64,000 nucleotides of DNA from Colwellia sp. RSH04 (lineage in GTDB: Bacteria > Pseudomonadota > Gammaproteobacteria > Enterobacterales > Alteromonadaceae). The stretch lies in the NCBI RefSeq assembly GCF_003545765.1, contig NZ_QXIO01000003.1, forward strand, positions 62,001 through 126,000. The letters run 5' to 3'. A model generated the notes under the pieces. That model was not told where the DNA came from and did not search any database. It saw only the letters and a program-made list of their open reading frames with translations. The translations under genes and the position numbers were made by a program. Below are positions 20,794-30,214 of this stretch, piece by piece. Within the stretch, counting starts at the first letter, position 1. Every line of letters begins with the position of its first letter.

Positions 20794-20955
20794 AGAATTA
20801 ACAAACCCTTAAAGCTAAAATGAAATATTTGATAACGCAGATGTTAGCATCAATAAAAAAAGTGCTATATCATAAAGCAATTAGCCGTTAAAATACTTGA
20901 TTCATCGCGATAAACAAATCAAATAATAATAATTTTCAATTTTTTCGGACATTAA

Positions 20956-23271
20956 ATGCTTTTTCCCCCTCAAATAGTTTTTATTTTCAGCCTCTTTTTG
21001 GCGCTAGTGCCAATGAGCAAGGTGCAGGCAAATAATGACAGCATAAAAAGTGAAGGCCCTGAAACGAGGCCAATGAACTGCCCTATTCCTGAATTCGCTG
21101 AAATTGCTGCAAATACACCAGACGTTACAGATGACAGTATCTATATTTTTTCAACCTATGCCAGTATCGAAAAAGATCAAATAACAGCTTTTAGTGGTGG
21201 CGTAACCCTTATTGATAAAAATCAAAAAATTATCGCCGATGAATTAGCTTTTAACCGTTTATCAATGCAACTAGATGCTTTAGGCGACATTCATTATCAA
21301 AGCAATAATATCAATATTTTTGCCAATACATTAAATGCCAGTAAAGCGCAAAAATCGACACTAATGACCGCCGCCTCGTATCAGCTAGATGGTAACCCTG
21401 GTCACGGTAGTGCTGCGAAACTATTTATTTCGACAGATGGTCAATTAAATTTAATTGACTCAACCTTTACCACTTGTCTTGATGAAACGCCTGATTGGCA
21501 AATTAAAGCCAGTGAAATAAATCTTTCAGCTACAGGCGATTTCGGTGAAGCTTACCATGCTCAATTTAGAGTGTTAGATGTACCGATTTTATACATTCCT
21601 TATTTTTCATTCCCTGTTTCTCAAAAGCGAACCACTGGTTTTCTTTACCCTAAAATTAAAAGCTCCAGCAACTCAGGGCTTGAAGTAGAAACACCTTTTT
21701 ATTGGAACATTGCAGAAAACTTAGATGCAACGATAACCCCTCATTATATGTCAAAACGTGGTTTACAGCTGCAATCGGAGTTCAGGTATTTATGGGGTGA
21801 TCAACAAGGGCAGATTGACTTAGAGTATCTCAATAAAGATAAAGCTTTAAAGAATAATAATGATCCACGTTATTTAGCGCGTTTTCAACACATAGGCAGT
21901 TTTTCTGATGGTTTCAGAGCTTACATTGATTACACAACCATGAGTGATGATAACTACTTAGTTGACATTGGTAGTAGGCAATATAACTCAAATGATGCCT
22001 ATTTATATCAAGTAGGTGAATTAGCGTATTTTGGTGAGCAATGGCAAACCACATTGAAAATTCAAGATTTTGAGGTTTTGGGTAATCACACACCAAGTTA
22101 TAAAACATTACCGCACATAGAAGTTGCAGCTCAACAACCGCTAAACTTTTTAGCAGGACAACTTGAACTGTACTCTGAGTTGACTAGTTTTCAATCGGCC
22201 AAAAAAGCACAAGTTGAAGCGAATAGGTACCATGTAGAAGCAGGCATATTATTCCCTATTTCCACACCTGCTTGGTTTATTAACTCTGAAGTTAAACTAA
22301 TGCATACCTATTATCAGCAAGATAATATTCAATTAAACAGTGAACTTGAAGAAACAGTACAACGTACATTACCTAAAGTCCGCTTTCATGGTGGGATAAA
22401 CTTTGATAGACAAATAACGGCTTTTGGCAACAATTACCGGCATACTTTTGAGCCTCAATTGCAATATTTATATATACCTGATGAAGACCAAAGTAACATT
22501 GGCTTATACGATACAACAAACCTTCAAGACGATTACAATGGTTTATTTAGAGACCGTCGATTCAGTGGTTTAGATCGCATCGCTGGAGCAAATCAATATA
22601 CGTGGGGTGTCACTAGCCGCGTATTGGATGATTCTAACCTTGAAGTATTTAGAATCAGCCTAGGTCGAATTCAATATATAAACTCAAACGAGACACCAAT
22701 GGATAGCCTTCTTGTTGACAATAACTTTTCTCTCGAGAACCAAAAGTCTTCATTAGCAGCAGATTTATTTTATCGTATTAACCATCAATGGCAAGTAAGT
22801 GGAGATATTCAATATAATACTGAAGAAAGTTTTACCAACAAAGGGCAAATGAATTTAGACTATCAATTTAACAAATATAATACAGTTCAATTGAACCATC
22901 GATATACTCGTAATGTCTCAGGTAATAGTTTAGAACAAGTTTCTTTACTAACGAGTGTGGCCATTAATACAGAGTGGGCTTTTGTTGGTCGATTAACGCA
23001 AGATTTAAAGCAAGATCGTAGCTTAGAAAGCTATGCTGGTTTTCAATATGAAAGTTGTTGCTGGGCAGTACGTTTGGCATATCACCGTCATATTAATTCA
23101 AATCTGGATGATGAAGACTTCATAAATGAAAACCGCGATGAATTTGATAGTGGTTTCATGATACAGTTCATCATCAAAGGTCTAGATGGAAAGCAATCAG
23201 CTATTGGCACACAAGAAATGTTTGACGACAGTATATTTGGCTATAAAAGACCTTATTACTTAAATAATTAG
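20956..23271 (+). CDS. lptD: LPS-assembly outer-membrane protein LptD
   Basis: LptD forms, with LptE, the outer-membrane translocon for lipopolysaccharide. The 771-aa protein has a signal peptide (residues 1-25) and an OstA/LptA-like beta-jellyroll at about 60-190, followed by the 26-strand barrel. Cysteines matching the two essential inter-domain disulfides are visible: one near the mature N-terminus (Cys42 in MNCPIPEF), one in FTTCLDE, and the adjacent CysCys pair in ESCCWAVRL. The start at 20956 is the only good ATG. The chaperone gene surA follows 40 nt later. Confidence 0.97.
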   Translation: MLFPPQIVFIFSLFLALVPMSKVQANNDSIKSEGPETRPMNCPIPEFAEIAANTPDVTDDSIYIFSTYASIEKDQITAFSGGVTLIDKNQKIIADELAFNRLSMQLDALGDIHYQSNNINIFANTLNASKAQKSTLMTAASYQLDGNPGHGSAAKLFISTDGQLNLIDSTFTTCLDETPDWQIKASEINLSATGDFGEAYHAQFRVLDVPILYIPYFSFPVSQKRTTGFLYPKIKSSSNSGLEVETPFYWNIAENLDATITPHYMSKRGLQLQSEFRYLWGDQQGQIDLEYLNKDKALKNNNDPRYLARFQHIGSFSDGFRAYIDYTTMSDDNYLVDIGSRQYNSNDAYLYQVGELAYFGEQWQTTLKIQDFEVLGNHTPSYKTLPHIEVAAQQPLNFLAGQLELYSELTSFQSAKKAQVEANRYHVEAGILFPISTPAWFINSEVKLMHTYYQQDNIQLNSELEETVQRTLPKVRFHGGINFDRQITAFGNNYRHTFEPQLQYLYIPDEDQSNIGLYDTTNLQDDYNGLFRDRRFSGLDRIAGANQYTWGVTSRVLDDSNLEVFRISLGRIQYINSNETPMDSLLVDNNFSLENQKSSLAADLFYRINHQWQVSGDIQYNTEESFTNKGQMNLDYQFNKYNTVQLNHRYTRNVSGNSLEQVSLLTSVAINTEWAFVGRLTQDLKQDRSLESYAGFQYESCCWAVRLAYHRHINSNLDDEDFINENRDEFDSGFMIQFIIKGLDGKQSAIGTQEMFDDSIFGYKRPYYLNN

Positions 23272-23311
23272 CGCTATTCATAGCGAACGATAAAGAAGAA
23301 ATGATAATTAC

Positions 23312-24619
23312 ATGAAAAATACATTTAAAACATTAGCATTAGTAAGCAGCTTGATAATAGGCTCTGTTAGTCAGGCATATGCTAAAGAAGAACTTTTAGA
23401 TAGGGTGGCTGCTATTGTCAATGGTGGTGTAGTACTTGAATCAGAAGTGACTGACTTATTTAATAGTATTAAGCTTCAAGCCCAAAAGAATAACCAAGAC
23501 TTACCTTCTGATTCAGCACTAAGAACTCAAGTCATGGATAAGCTTATTAATGATAGCCTAATCACTCAGCTTGGTGAAAGAATGGGTGTACAAGTTAGTG
23601 ATGCGCAGTTAGATCAAACCATTGCAAACATGGCCAAAGAAAACAACCTAACCCTCTCACAATTTAGAGACAGCATTATTGCTGATGGTTTGGAATACGA
23701 AAAATACCGTGAAAGTATTCGTACAGAGTTAATATCAGGTGAAGTTAGAAGAAACAGCGTAAGGCGACGTATATTTACTTCTCCCCAAGAAGTTGAAAAC
23801 TTGTTAGCTGTTATGAAAGAGCAAACAAACAATGACATCGAATATCACCTAGGTCATATTTTAATTGAATTCCCAACAGACCCAACACAAGAAGACATGA
23901 CTAAAGCGAAAACACGTGCCGACAAAGTGATTGAGTTACTTAACGGTGGCTCTGACTTTAATAAAATAGCAATTGCTTCTTCTGGTGATGCTAACGCTCT
24001 TAAAGGTGGTGATTTAGGCTGGAAAAACATTAATGAAATGCCGACTTTATTTTCAGAACTTATTGACGGTAAAGAAAAAGATACGATTGTTGGCCCTATA
24101 AGAACTGGCCTTGGTTTTAGTATTGTAAAGGTACTTGATATACGAGGAAGACAAGTAGTAGAAGTTGAAGAAGTCAAAGCAAGCCATATCCTCATCGAAC
24201 CTACTATCATTTTAAGTGATGATAAAGCTAAATCAATATTACAAGGGTTACTCGATAAACTTGAAGCGGGAGAAGCTGAGTTTGCTGAGCTAGCTAAAGA
24301 ATACTCTGATGGCCCTACCGCAGTTAAAGGTGGCGATTTGGGTTGGGCAGATCCAACTACATATGATTCAGCCTTCAAAGATGCATTAGCCTCAATGAAA
24401 GTTGGCGAATATCATAAGCCTTTTCGCTCTTCTTTTGGTTGGCACATTATTCAGTTAAATGATCGTCGTATGGTTGATGCAACCTCACAAATGAACGAAA
24501 ACAGAGCTTATCAAATACTTTACAATCGAAAGTTTGGCATCGAAAGTGCCCGTTGGATTAAAGAAACACGTGATGAAGCTTACATAGAAATCTTTGAACA
24601 GGAAGCTAGTAATGACTAA
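23312..24619 (+). CDS. surA: Periplasmic peptidyl-prolyl isomerase/chaperone SurA
   Basis: SurA escorts outer-membrane proteins, including LptD, through the periplasm. The 435-aa precursor has a signal peptide (about 1-24), the helical N-domain ([15 protein letters not shown] near residue 31) and two parvulin domains. The first begins at [11 protein letters not shown] near 179 and the second at [11 protein letters not shown] near 290. Each ends with the GGDLGW motif, and a C-terminal helix follows. Its stop overlaps the pdxA start by 8 bp. Confidence 0.97.
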   Translation: MKNTFKTLALVSSLIIGSVSQAYAKEELLDRVAAIVNGGVVLESEVTDLFNSIKLQAQKNNQDLPSDSALRTQVMDKLINDSLITQLGERMGVQVSDAQLDQTIANMAKENNLTLSQFRDSIIADGLEYEKYRESIRTELISGEVRRNSVRRRIFTSPQEVENLLAVMKEQTNNDIEYHLGHILIEFPTDPTQEDMTKAKTRADKVIELLNGGSDFNKIAIASSGDANALKGGDLGWKNINEMPTLFSELIDGKEKDTIVGPIRTGLGFSIVKVLDIRGRQVVEVEEVKASHILIEPTIILSDDKAKSILQGLLDKLEAGEAEFAELAKEYSDGPTAVKGGDLGWADPTTYDSAFKDALASMKVGEYHKPFRSSFGWHIIQLNDRRMVDATSQMNENRAYQILYNRKFGIESARWIKETRDEAYIEIFEQEASND

Positions 24620-25592
24620 ACGCATTGCGATCACACCCGGTGAACCTGCTGGCATTGGCCCAGATTTAGTCATTATGATTGCTCAGCAGGCTTGGCCTAT
24701 TGAGATGGTTGTTGTTGCCTCTAAAGAGTTAATTAAATCACGCGCAAAGCAGTTAAACTTGCCAATCACTTTAATTGACTATGATGTTAATAAGCCTGCA
24801 AGTGCTCAAGCAGCAGGAACAATGACTATTTTAAATATTGAGTTAGGCACTGAATGCATAGCAGGCACACTTGATGTAAACAATGGTGCATATGTTGTTG
24901 AAACATTACGCGTTGCAAGTGAGAAGAATATAACCGGTGAATTTGATGCGGTTGTAACCGGCCCTGTTCATAAAGGACTAATCAACAAAGCTGGCATAGC
25001 CTTTAGTGGTCATACCGAGTATTTTGCACATCAAGCGAACTGTAGTGATGTTGTTATGATGCTAGCTACAGAAGGATTAAGGGTTGCTTTAGTCACCACC
25101 CATATTCCATTAGCCTACGTGTCTAAAGCGATTACCTTTGAACGCCTTCAAAAAGTAACCCGTATTCTTTATCATGACTTAAAAGAGAAATTTGCGATTG
25201 CTTCACCTAAAATTTATGCCTGTGGTATAAACCCCCATGCTGGCGAAGATGGCCATTTGGGACGTGAAGAGATTGAGACTATGGAACCTGCTTTTGCTGA
25301 ATTACGAGAAGAAGGTATTGATATTATTGGCCCTTTACCTGCTGATACAATTTTTCAAGAAAAATACCTTAAAGAAGCTGATGCTATTTTAAGCATGTAT
25401 CACGACCAAGGTTTACCGGTATTAAAATATAAAGGTTTTGGTTCATCTGTTAATATCACACTTGGATTACCTTTTATCCGAACCTCTGTTGATCATGGTA
25501 CAGCCCTAGAGCTGGCTGGTACCACAAAAGCAGATTCTGGTAGTTTTTTAGAAGCTATTAAAAATGCGATAAATTTAGCTAGTAATACTTAA
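24612..25592 (+). CDS. pdxA: 4-hydroxythreonine-4-phosphate dehydrogenase PdxA
   Basis: PdxA oxidises 4-phosphohydroxy-L-threonine in pyridoxal-5'-phosphate synthesis. From the ATG at 24612 it is 326 aa and begins [19 protein letters not shown], the normal family start; an upstream in-frame TTG at 24594 lies inside surA and is not needed. Metal ligands are visible in [35 protein letters not shown] and [12 protein letters not shown]. It overlaps surA by 8 bp and precedes rsmA, as in the classical surA-pdxA-rsmA operon. Confidence 0.97.
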   Translation: MTKRIAITPGEPAGIGPDLVIMIAQQAWPIEMVVVASKELIKSRAKQLNLPITLIDYDVNKPASAQAAGTMTILNIELGTECIAGTLDVNNGAYVVETLRVASEKNITGEFDAVVTGPVHKGLINKAGIAFSGHTEYFAHQANCSDVVMMLATEGLRVALVTTHIPLAYVSKAITFERLQKVTRILYHDLKEKFAIASPKIYACGINPHAGEDGHLGREEIETMEPAFAELREEGIDIIGPLPADTIFQEKYLKEADAILSMYHDQGLPVLKYKGFGSSVNITLGLPFIRTSVDHGTALELAGTTKADSGSFLEAIKNAINLASNT

Positions 25593-25673
25593 TTCATTAG
25601 CTATACCTTTTTTAACTTAATCAATTTTTTATTATTGGATAATCTAATAATTTAACTCAAACGAGTACGCTAT

Positions 25674-26534
25674 ATGAGCAGTAAAGCCCATTTAGGCCAT
25701 CATGCTAAGAAACGCTTTGGTCAAAATTTCCTTCATAACGACGCTATAATCAGCAGTATTGTTGATGCTATCAACCCTGAGCCAAATGAAAACCTTATTG
25801 AAATTGGACCAGGACTAGGCGCATTAACTGAACCCGTCATTGAGCGTGCAGGAAAATTGTCGGTTGTAGAACTCGATAGAGACTTAGCTCACAGATTAAG
25901 ACACCACCCATTTTTAGCACCACATTTAACCATTTATGAAATCGACGCATTAAAGTTTGATTTTGCTGAGTTATCAAGTGATGAAAAACCGTTAAGAATA
26001 TTCGGTAATTTACCCTACAATATTTCCACACCGCTTATTTTTCATTTACTAACCTTTAAAGATAAAGTGCAAGATATGCATTTTATGTTGCAAAAAGAAG
26101 TTGTTGAAAGAATGGCAGCAGGTCCTGATTGTAAGACCTATGGTAGATTATCTATCATGACTCAATACCAATGTCAGGTGATTCCAGTAATGGAAATTGG
26201 CCCTGAAGCATTTAAACCTGCACCAAAAGTTGATTCAGCTATAGTTCGCCTAATTCCTCATAAAGAAATTGCAAACCCTGTTAAAGATCTAAATGCATTA
26301 AATACCGTTTGTTTAACGGCTTTTAATCAGCGAAGAAAAACCATTAGAAATAGTTTTAAAAAGTTAATTAGTGTAGAGCAGTTAGTCAGCTTAGGGGTAG
26401 ATCCTACCTTAAGACCTGAAAATTTATCTATAGACGAATATATTAAATTAGCTAACTTTATCGTGGATAACCCACCTGAACTACCAGAACCTAAAAGTAA
26501 AAAGCGAACCGCTAAAAAAACTCAAAGTGATTAA
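25674..26534 (+). CDS. rsmA: 16S rRNA dimethyladenosine transferase RsmA (KsgA)
   Basis: RsmA dimethylates A1518 and A1519 of 16S rRNA as a late small-subunit checkpoint. The 286-aa protein has [10 protein letters not shown] at the start, SAM motif [16 protein letters not shown], motif [11 protein letters not shown] (catalytic NLPY) and a C-terminal helical domain. It carries a Lys-rich tail (last ~15 residues, [10 protein letters not shown]) that many homologues lack. apaH starts 8 nt after its stop; apaG, which usually lies between them, is absent. Confidence 0.97.
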   Translation: MSSKAHLGHHAKKRFGQNFLHNDAIISSIVDAINPEPNENLIEIGPGLGALTEPVIERAGKLSVVELDRDLAHRLRHHPFLAPHLTIYEIDALKFDFAELSSDEKPLRIFGNLPYNISTPLIFHLLTFKDKVQDMHFMLQKEVVERMAAGPDCKTYGRLSIMTQYQCQVIPVMEIGPEAFKPAPKVDSAIVRLIPHKEIANPVKDLNALNTVCLTAFNQRRKTIRNSFKKLISVEQLVSLGVDPTLRPENLSIDEYIKLANFIVDNPPELPEPKSKKRTAKKTQSD

Positions 26535-26541
26535 GTAATTT

Positions 26542-27393
26542 ATGGCGACATATATAGTTGGCGATATTCAAGGGTGTTTTAATGAACTAAAAGCCTTATT
26601 AAATAAAGCCAACTTTAATCCTAAAGGCGATACACTCTATTTAGCGGGTGATCTTGTTGCACGTGGTCCTGACTCTTTAAGTACACTGCGTTTTGTAAAA
26701 TCTTTGGGAAACGCAGCCAAGGTTGTACTTGGCAACCATGATTTACACTTATTGTCTGTTTATCACGGAGTAAAAAAAGTTAAGAAAGCTGATAAACTCG
26801 ATCAATTACTTGCTGCAGATGATATTAAAGACTTAATGGACTGGTTAGCAAAACAACCATTAATTCAACAAATCCCCACACACGCAAATAGAGAATCAAA
26901 AGCTTTTGTTAGCCACGCTGGTTTGCCACCACAGTGGGATATTACCACAGCACTTGCCTGTGCAACCAACGCTGAAAAGAAGTTAGCATCTGCAAAGTTA
27001 CCTGATTGGTTATCACTTATGTACGGAGAACAACCCAATAGCTGGAAAAATGCACACAGTGAAGAAGACAAATTTCGTTATACTATTAATAGTTTAACGC
27101 GAATGAGATATTGTTTTAATGATGGCTCCTTAGAGTTTAGTTGCAAAGAAGCACCGAATAAAATTCAGCAAGTTAACTCACATATCATCTCCCCATGGTA
27201 TGAATTAAACCAAGTTCCTGTTAACGTTACATGGTTATTTGGTCATTGGGCGTCTTTAATGGGACAATGCCCAGTATCGAACATTATCCCTTTAGATACA
27301 GGCTGCGTCTGGGGTAACTATCTAAGCATGATGCGATGGGAGGATAAAAAAATCTTTAATGTGCCTGCACACTCACATATCAACGCTATATAA
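26542..27393 (+). CDS. apaH: Symmetrical Ap4A hydrolase ApaH
   Basis: ApaH splits diadenosine tetraphosphate into two ADP and can remove Np4 caps from RNA. The 283-aa protein has the phosphoesterase metal-binding motifs GDIQGC, GDLVARGPDS and GNHDLHLL in the first 70 residues, and a later His in FVSHAGLPPQWD. It starts 8 nt after rsmA and is the last gene of the operon. A pair of hairpins follows at 27468-27531. Confidence 0.96.
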   Translation: MATYIVGDIQGCFNELKALLNKANFNPKGDTLYLAGDLVARGPDSLSTLRFVKSLGNAAKVVLGNHDLHLLSVYHGVKKVKKADKLDQLLAADDIKDLMDWLAKQPLIQQIPTHANRESKAFVSHAGLPPQWDITTALACATNAEKKLASAKLPDWLSLMYGEQPNSWKNAHSEEDKFRYTINSLTRMRYCFNDGSLEFSCKEAPNKIQQVNSHIISPWYELNQVPVNVTWLFGHWASLMGQCPVSNIIPLDTGCVWGNYLSMMRWEDKKIFNVPAHSHINAI

Positions 27394-27467
27394 AACTAAT
27401 CAACAAAATAATAACACTAAATGTCTATGAAAAGATGAAAAAGCCATTTAGGTTGTTATAATAAAAA

Positions 27468-27513
27468 ATAACGTTAAGTTTTAATTGCTTTGGTCGATAA
27501 AACTTAACGTTAT
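27468..27513. repeat. Perfect 16-bp inverted repeat downstream of apaH
   Basis: The arms 27468-27483 (ATAACGTTAAGTTTTA) and 27498-27513 are exact reverse complements with a 14-nt loop. A second hairpin (TGTCT 27513-27517 with AGACA 27527-27531) follows at once. Neither is followed by a proper T run, so this may be a bidirectional transcript end, an mRNA-stabilising hairpin for apaH or a protein site in front of the chemoreceptor gene. Confidence 0.75.
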
Positions 27514-27602
27514 GTCTAATTAAAAAAGACATTTATTCAAACGTTTAGAATTTATTAAAAATTCTATCATTAATGCATTACAAACTTCAGTCGGTGGTAT
27601 CT

Positions 27603-29621
27603 ATGAATTTGACAGTAGCTATGAAAATTATTGGTGGTTTTACCATAATTTCAATTTTACTAATTGCAACCAGTATCATTTCATTGTCCAATTTAAATAC
27701 TATTAGTGACTCTACTAATCAACAAAACGAATTAGCAATTCCTACTCTCAAAAGTAGTAACATACTGGCGCTTGAATTAAGTCAATTAGCGAATATTTCA
27801 TTGAAAGGTTATTACGAAACAGATTTAACAAAGCTAGCAACAGGATTAAATAATTTTAAAAGTAAAGACAGTAACTTCTCAACCGAGCTGAATGATTTAA
27901 AGTCTATCGTTGTCAAAGAAAATAACTTACTCTCAAACCTAAAAGAAGTTGATAACGCATATGCCGCATTTAGAGCTTCCTCATTGGCCGTTTTTGACAA
28001 TCATAAAAATAGCATCGAACAAAAAAATGCACTAATAGAAAAAGTAGATTTGCTTGAAGAGAAAGCAGATGATGCAGTGATGTTACTACTTGATTTAGCT
28101 GACCATGACTTAGCCGATACTAAACTTCAACGTGCAATTAATTTAAGTGAGCAAGTTGAAAATCAGTTTAACTCAATTGTTTCTTCTGCCTTTGAATACC
28201 GAGACACTTTATCAAGTAGTACAGCTGATTTAATTGAAAGTGAATTATCTTTTACTACAGGAGAAGCAACAAAGTCTATCGACGAAATTTTACTGGAACT
28301 GAAAGCAAATAATGTTAGCAGTGTCGAAGAAGAATTAACGAGTGCTTTTGCAGAAATTAACGACCTTTTGTCAACAACCAATGGTATTGTTGCTCACAAG
28401 CGATCACAGTTAAATGCTAATAGCTCTGCAAAAAGCAAGTTAGAAGAGTCGGAAAAAAATGCCAAACAAGTTAATGACATCTTAAATAAGCAAGTCGATT
28501 TAGCCAATAAAACCACGATTGAAACCAGTGAATTAGTAGAGAGTTCTGTTAGCAGTGGAACAAGTCAAACCATCTTTATTTCTGTTGCTTCAATTATAAT
28601 AGCGATCATTATTGCTCGATTCACATTGCTTAGTATTACCCGCCCATTAGCACGCGTTAATAATATGCTTAATGTAGTCGCATCTGGTGACTTATCACAC
28701 AAGCTGGACGAGAGTGGCAAAGATGAATTTGCACAACTTTCAGCTAACTGTAACTTACTTATTGAAAGCTTAAGAACCCTGATACAAAGCATTGTTAGCC
28801 GTTCCACACAACTTGCAGCAGCTGCAGAGCAAACTTCAGCGGTAACCTCACAAAGTACAAGTGCCATTGAAGAGCAACGAAATCAAGTAGAGCAAGCAGC
28901 TTCTGCCACTACTGAGATGAGCAGTACCTCGCAAAGTGTATTATCAAGTGCTAATGATGCACTTAGTGAAATTAAACATGCTGATGATGAGGCAGAACGA
29001 GTCAAAGTTATTTCAGAACGCAATCGACATACCATTGAAGAATTAGCTTCAGAGGTTGATTCTGCGGCACAAGTCATTAACCAATTACAGCAAGATAGCG
29101 CTTCAATTGGTAGTATTCTTGATGTTATACGTGGTATTGCAGAACAAACAAACCTACTCGCGTTAAATGCGGCCATTGAAGCTGCTCGCGCTGGTGAACA
29201 AGGTCGAGGTTTCGCCGTCGTTGCTGATGAAGTTCGTACTTTAGCAAGTCGAACTCAAGAATCAACTTCTGAGATTCAAACAATGATTGAAGCATTACAA
29301 ACAGGTGCAGGCAAAGCAGTAAACGTGATGGATACAGGTAAGAACAAAGCTTCTGACTGTGTACATCAAAGCGAAGAAGCAGATAGAGCTCTAGAGACGA
29401 TTACTCATGCAGTACATGAAGCCTTTGATAGAAGTTCACAAATCGCTACCGCGGCAGAAGAACAAAGCGTTGTTGCTCATGAAATCAGTGAGAATCTAGA
29501 ATCCATTGTAGCGATAGCAGAGCAAACAACTGCTGGTTCACAACAAACGGCATCATCAAGTAGTGAAGTTGCTAAGCTTGCTGAAGAGCTGCAACAATCA
29601 GTACAAGAGTTTAAACTATAA
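27603..29621 (+). CDS. Methyl-accepting chemotaxis protein
   Basis: This is a transmembrane chemoreceptor. The start at 27603 is preferred over 27573 because GGTGG lies about 6 nt upstream and it begins directly with TM1 (residues ~8-30). A long helical periplasmic sensor of about 290 residues follows, then TM2 at about 320-345 ([17 protein letters not shown]) and HAMP ([20 protein letters not shown]). The signalling domain has the invariant hairpin [20 protein letters not shown]. No C-terminal CheR-binding pentapeptide is present (ends SVQEFKL). The ligand cannot be read from the sequence. The gene sits directly at the left edge of the RT island. Confidence 0.94.
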   Translation: MNLTVAMKIIGGFTIISILLIATSIISLSNLNTISDSTNQQNELAIPTLKSSNILALELSQLANISLKGYYETDLTKLATGLNNFKSKDSNFSTELNDLKSIVVKENNLLSNLKEVDNAYAAFRASSLAVFDNHKNSIEQKNALIEKVDLLEEKADDAVMLLLDLADHDLADTKLQRAINLSEQVENQFNSIVSSAFEYRDTLSSSTADLIESELSFTTGEATKSIDEILLELKANNVSSVEEELTSAFAEINDLLSTTNGIVAHKRSQLNANSSAKSKLEESEKNAKQVNDILNKQVDLANKTTIETSELVESSVSSGTSQTIFISVASIIIAIIIARFTLLSITRPLARVNNMLNVVASGDLSHKLDESGKDEFAQLSANCNLLIESLRTLIQSIVSRSTQLAAAAEQTSAVTSQSTSAIEEQRNQVEQAASATTEMSSTSQSVLSSANDALSEIKHADDEAERVKVISERNRHTIEELASEVDSAAQVINQLQQDSASIGSILDVIRGIAEQTNLLALNAAIEAARAGEQGRGFAVVADEVRTLASRTQESTSEIQTMIEALQTGAGKAVNVMDTGKNKASDCVHQSEEADRALETITHAVHEAFDRSSQIATAAEEQSVVAHEISENLESIVAIAEQTTAGSQQTASSSSEVAKLAEELQQSVQEFKL

Positions 29622-29696
29622 CCATTAATGTTTTACTTACTGTTATTAAACACAATATGAAAAATAATATGTAATATAACTATCAAATAATATGAC

Positions 29697-29720
29697 AATA
29701 AAAAGCCCGCATTTTGCGGG
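29697..29720 (-). terminator. Intrinsic terminator of the DRT3 non-coding RNA
   Basis: Read on the minus strand, CCCGCA-AAA-TGCGGG (6-bp stem, 29720 to 29706) is followed by C and a T5 run at 29704-29700. On the plus strand the same hairpin lacks a T run directly after it. The orientation therefore suits transcripts coming from drt3b and the RNA behind it rather than the chemoreceptor gene. Confidence 0.75.
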
Positions 29721-29839
29721 TGATTTATTTACTGCCGAAGACATTATTTCTTTTAGTTTCAATAAAGAAATGTTTAACAAATGAATCAATAATACATAAG
29801 CTATTGGGATATATTGAAAAGGTGCAAAGTGGGCCTTTC

Positions 29840-29846
29840 GTGTGTG
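29840..29846 (-). other. Candidate reverse-transcription template (CACACAC) of the ncRNA
   Basis: On the minus strand the RNA reads GCAGCACACACGAAAGGCCC. The dinucleotide-repeat tract at 29846-29840 sits in the single-stranded part between helix GCTGC/GCAGC and the long-range 10-bp closing stem. Copying it would give GTGTGT. This agrees with my recollection that Drt3a makes poly(GT) from an ACACAC template. No comparable tract exists in the drt3a leader. Confidence 0.65.
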
Positions 29847-30205
29847 CTGCATCCATTCTCAAAAAAGTCAACTTTCTAGCGAGGCTATCCAGCTTCATAA
29901 TGTTAAACATCAACAGTTAACCATCAAGCTTGATCATTAAATCTAAGCTTTTAGGCTTTATGACCCTAAGGTCACTTTAACCGGTGTCTTAGGATGTTAG
30001 GCTCGTAACGTTTTCCAAACCTTACACCTATGACCCGTTTCTGACGCATCTTACTACAGACAAAGCTATAAGCATCGTGTAGACCCAAATAAAATCAACC
30101 CATCAGTCATAACTCATTGCTAAACTAATCATGAGAGGTGTCATCTACTTAGATCTCTAGGCGCGGCTCAAATTTTGCAGCCTGCCACTTTGCAACTACG
30201 ATGTT

Positions 30206-30214
30206 ATTATATCA
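30206..30214 (-). promoter_or_regulatory. Extended -10 promoter overlapping the drt3b stop codon
   Basis: Minus-strand TGATATAAT is a perfect extended -10 element (TGnTATAAT). Its TGA is also the drt3b stop codon. No good -35 lies at 16-18 bp, as is common for extended -10 promoters. Initiation about 7 nt downstream (around 30199-30197) would place the RNA 5' end just before the long-range stem at 30194, which supports an independently transcribed ncRNA. Confidence 0.6.

Larger units (their letters stand above)
29697..30199 (-). ncRNA. Putative DRT3 non-coding RNA with ACACAC template
   Basis: About 500 nt lie between the drt3b stop and the minus-strand terminator, without convincing coding. 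The 5' end is predicted near 30199, from the extended -10 at 30206-30214. The 5' segment 30194-30185 (TGCAAAGTGG) is exactly complementary to 29832-29823, closing a domain of about 370 nt. A second helix pairs 30181-30177 (GCTGC) with 29850-29846. On the 3' side between these helices lies a loop containing CACACAC. Local hairpins include 29961-29974 (TGACC/GGTCA) and the palindrome 29923-29934. A DRT3 ncRNA with an ACACAC template is established knowledge as I recall it; the boundaries here are inferred. Confidence 0.72.

Noticed and set aside
23272-23290. CGCTAT/ATAGCG hairpin between lptD and surA
   Set aside because: Short and without T run in an operon spacer; not supported as terminator.
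23854-24378. 174-codon antisense frame inside surA
   Set aside because: Ser-rich translation of the complement of conserved parvulin domains; a shadow frame.
29714-29920. Overlapping 60-70 codon frames on both strands in the ncRNA region
   Set aside because: No coding character or ribosome-binding site; the region is better explained by RNA pairing and a terminator.
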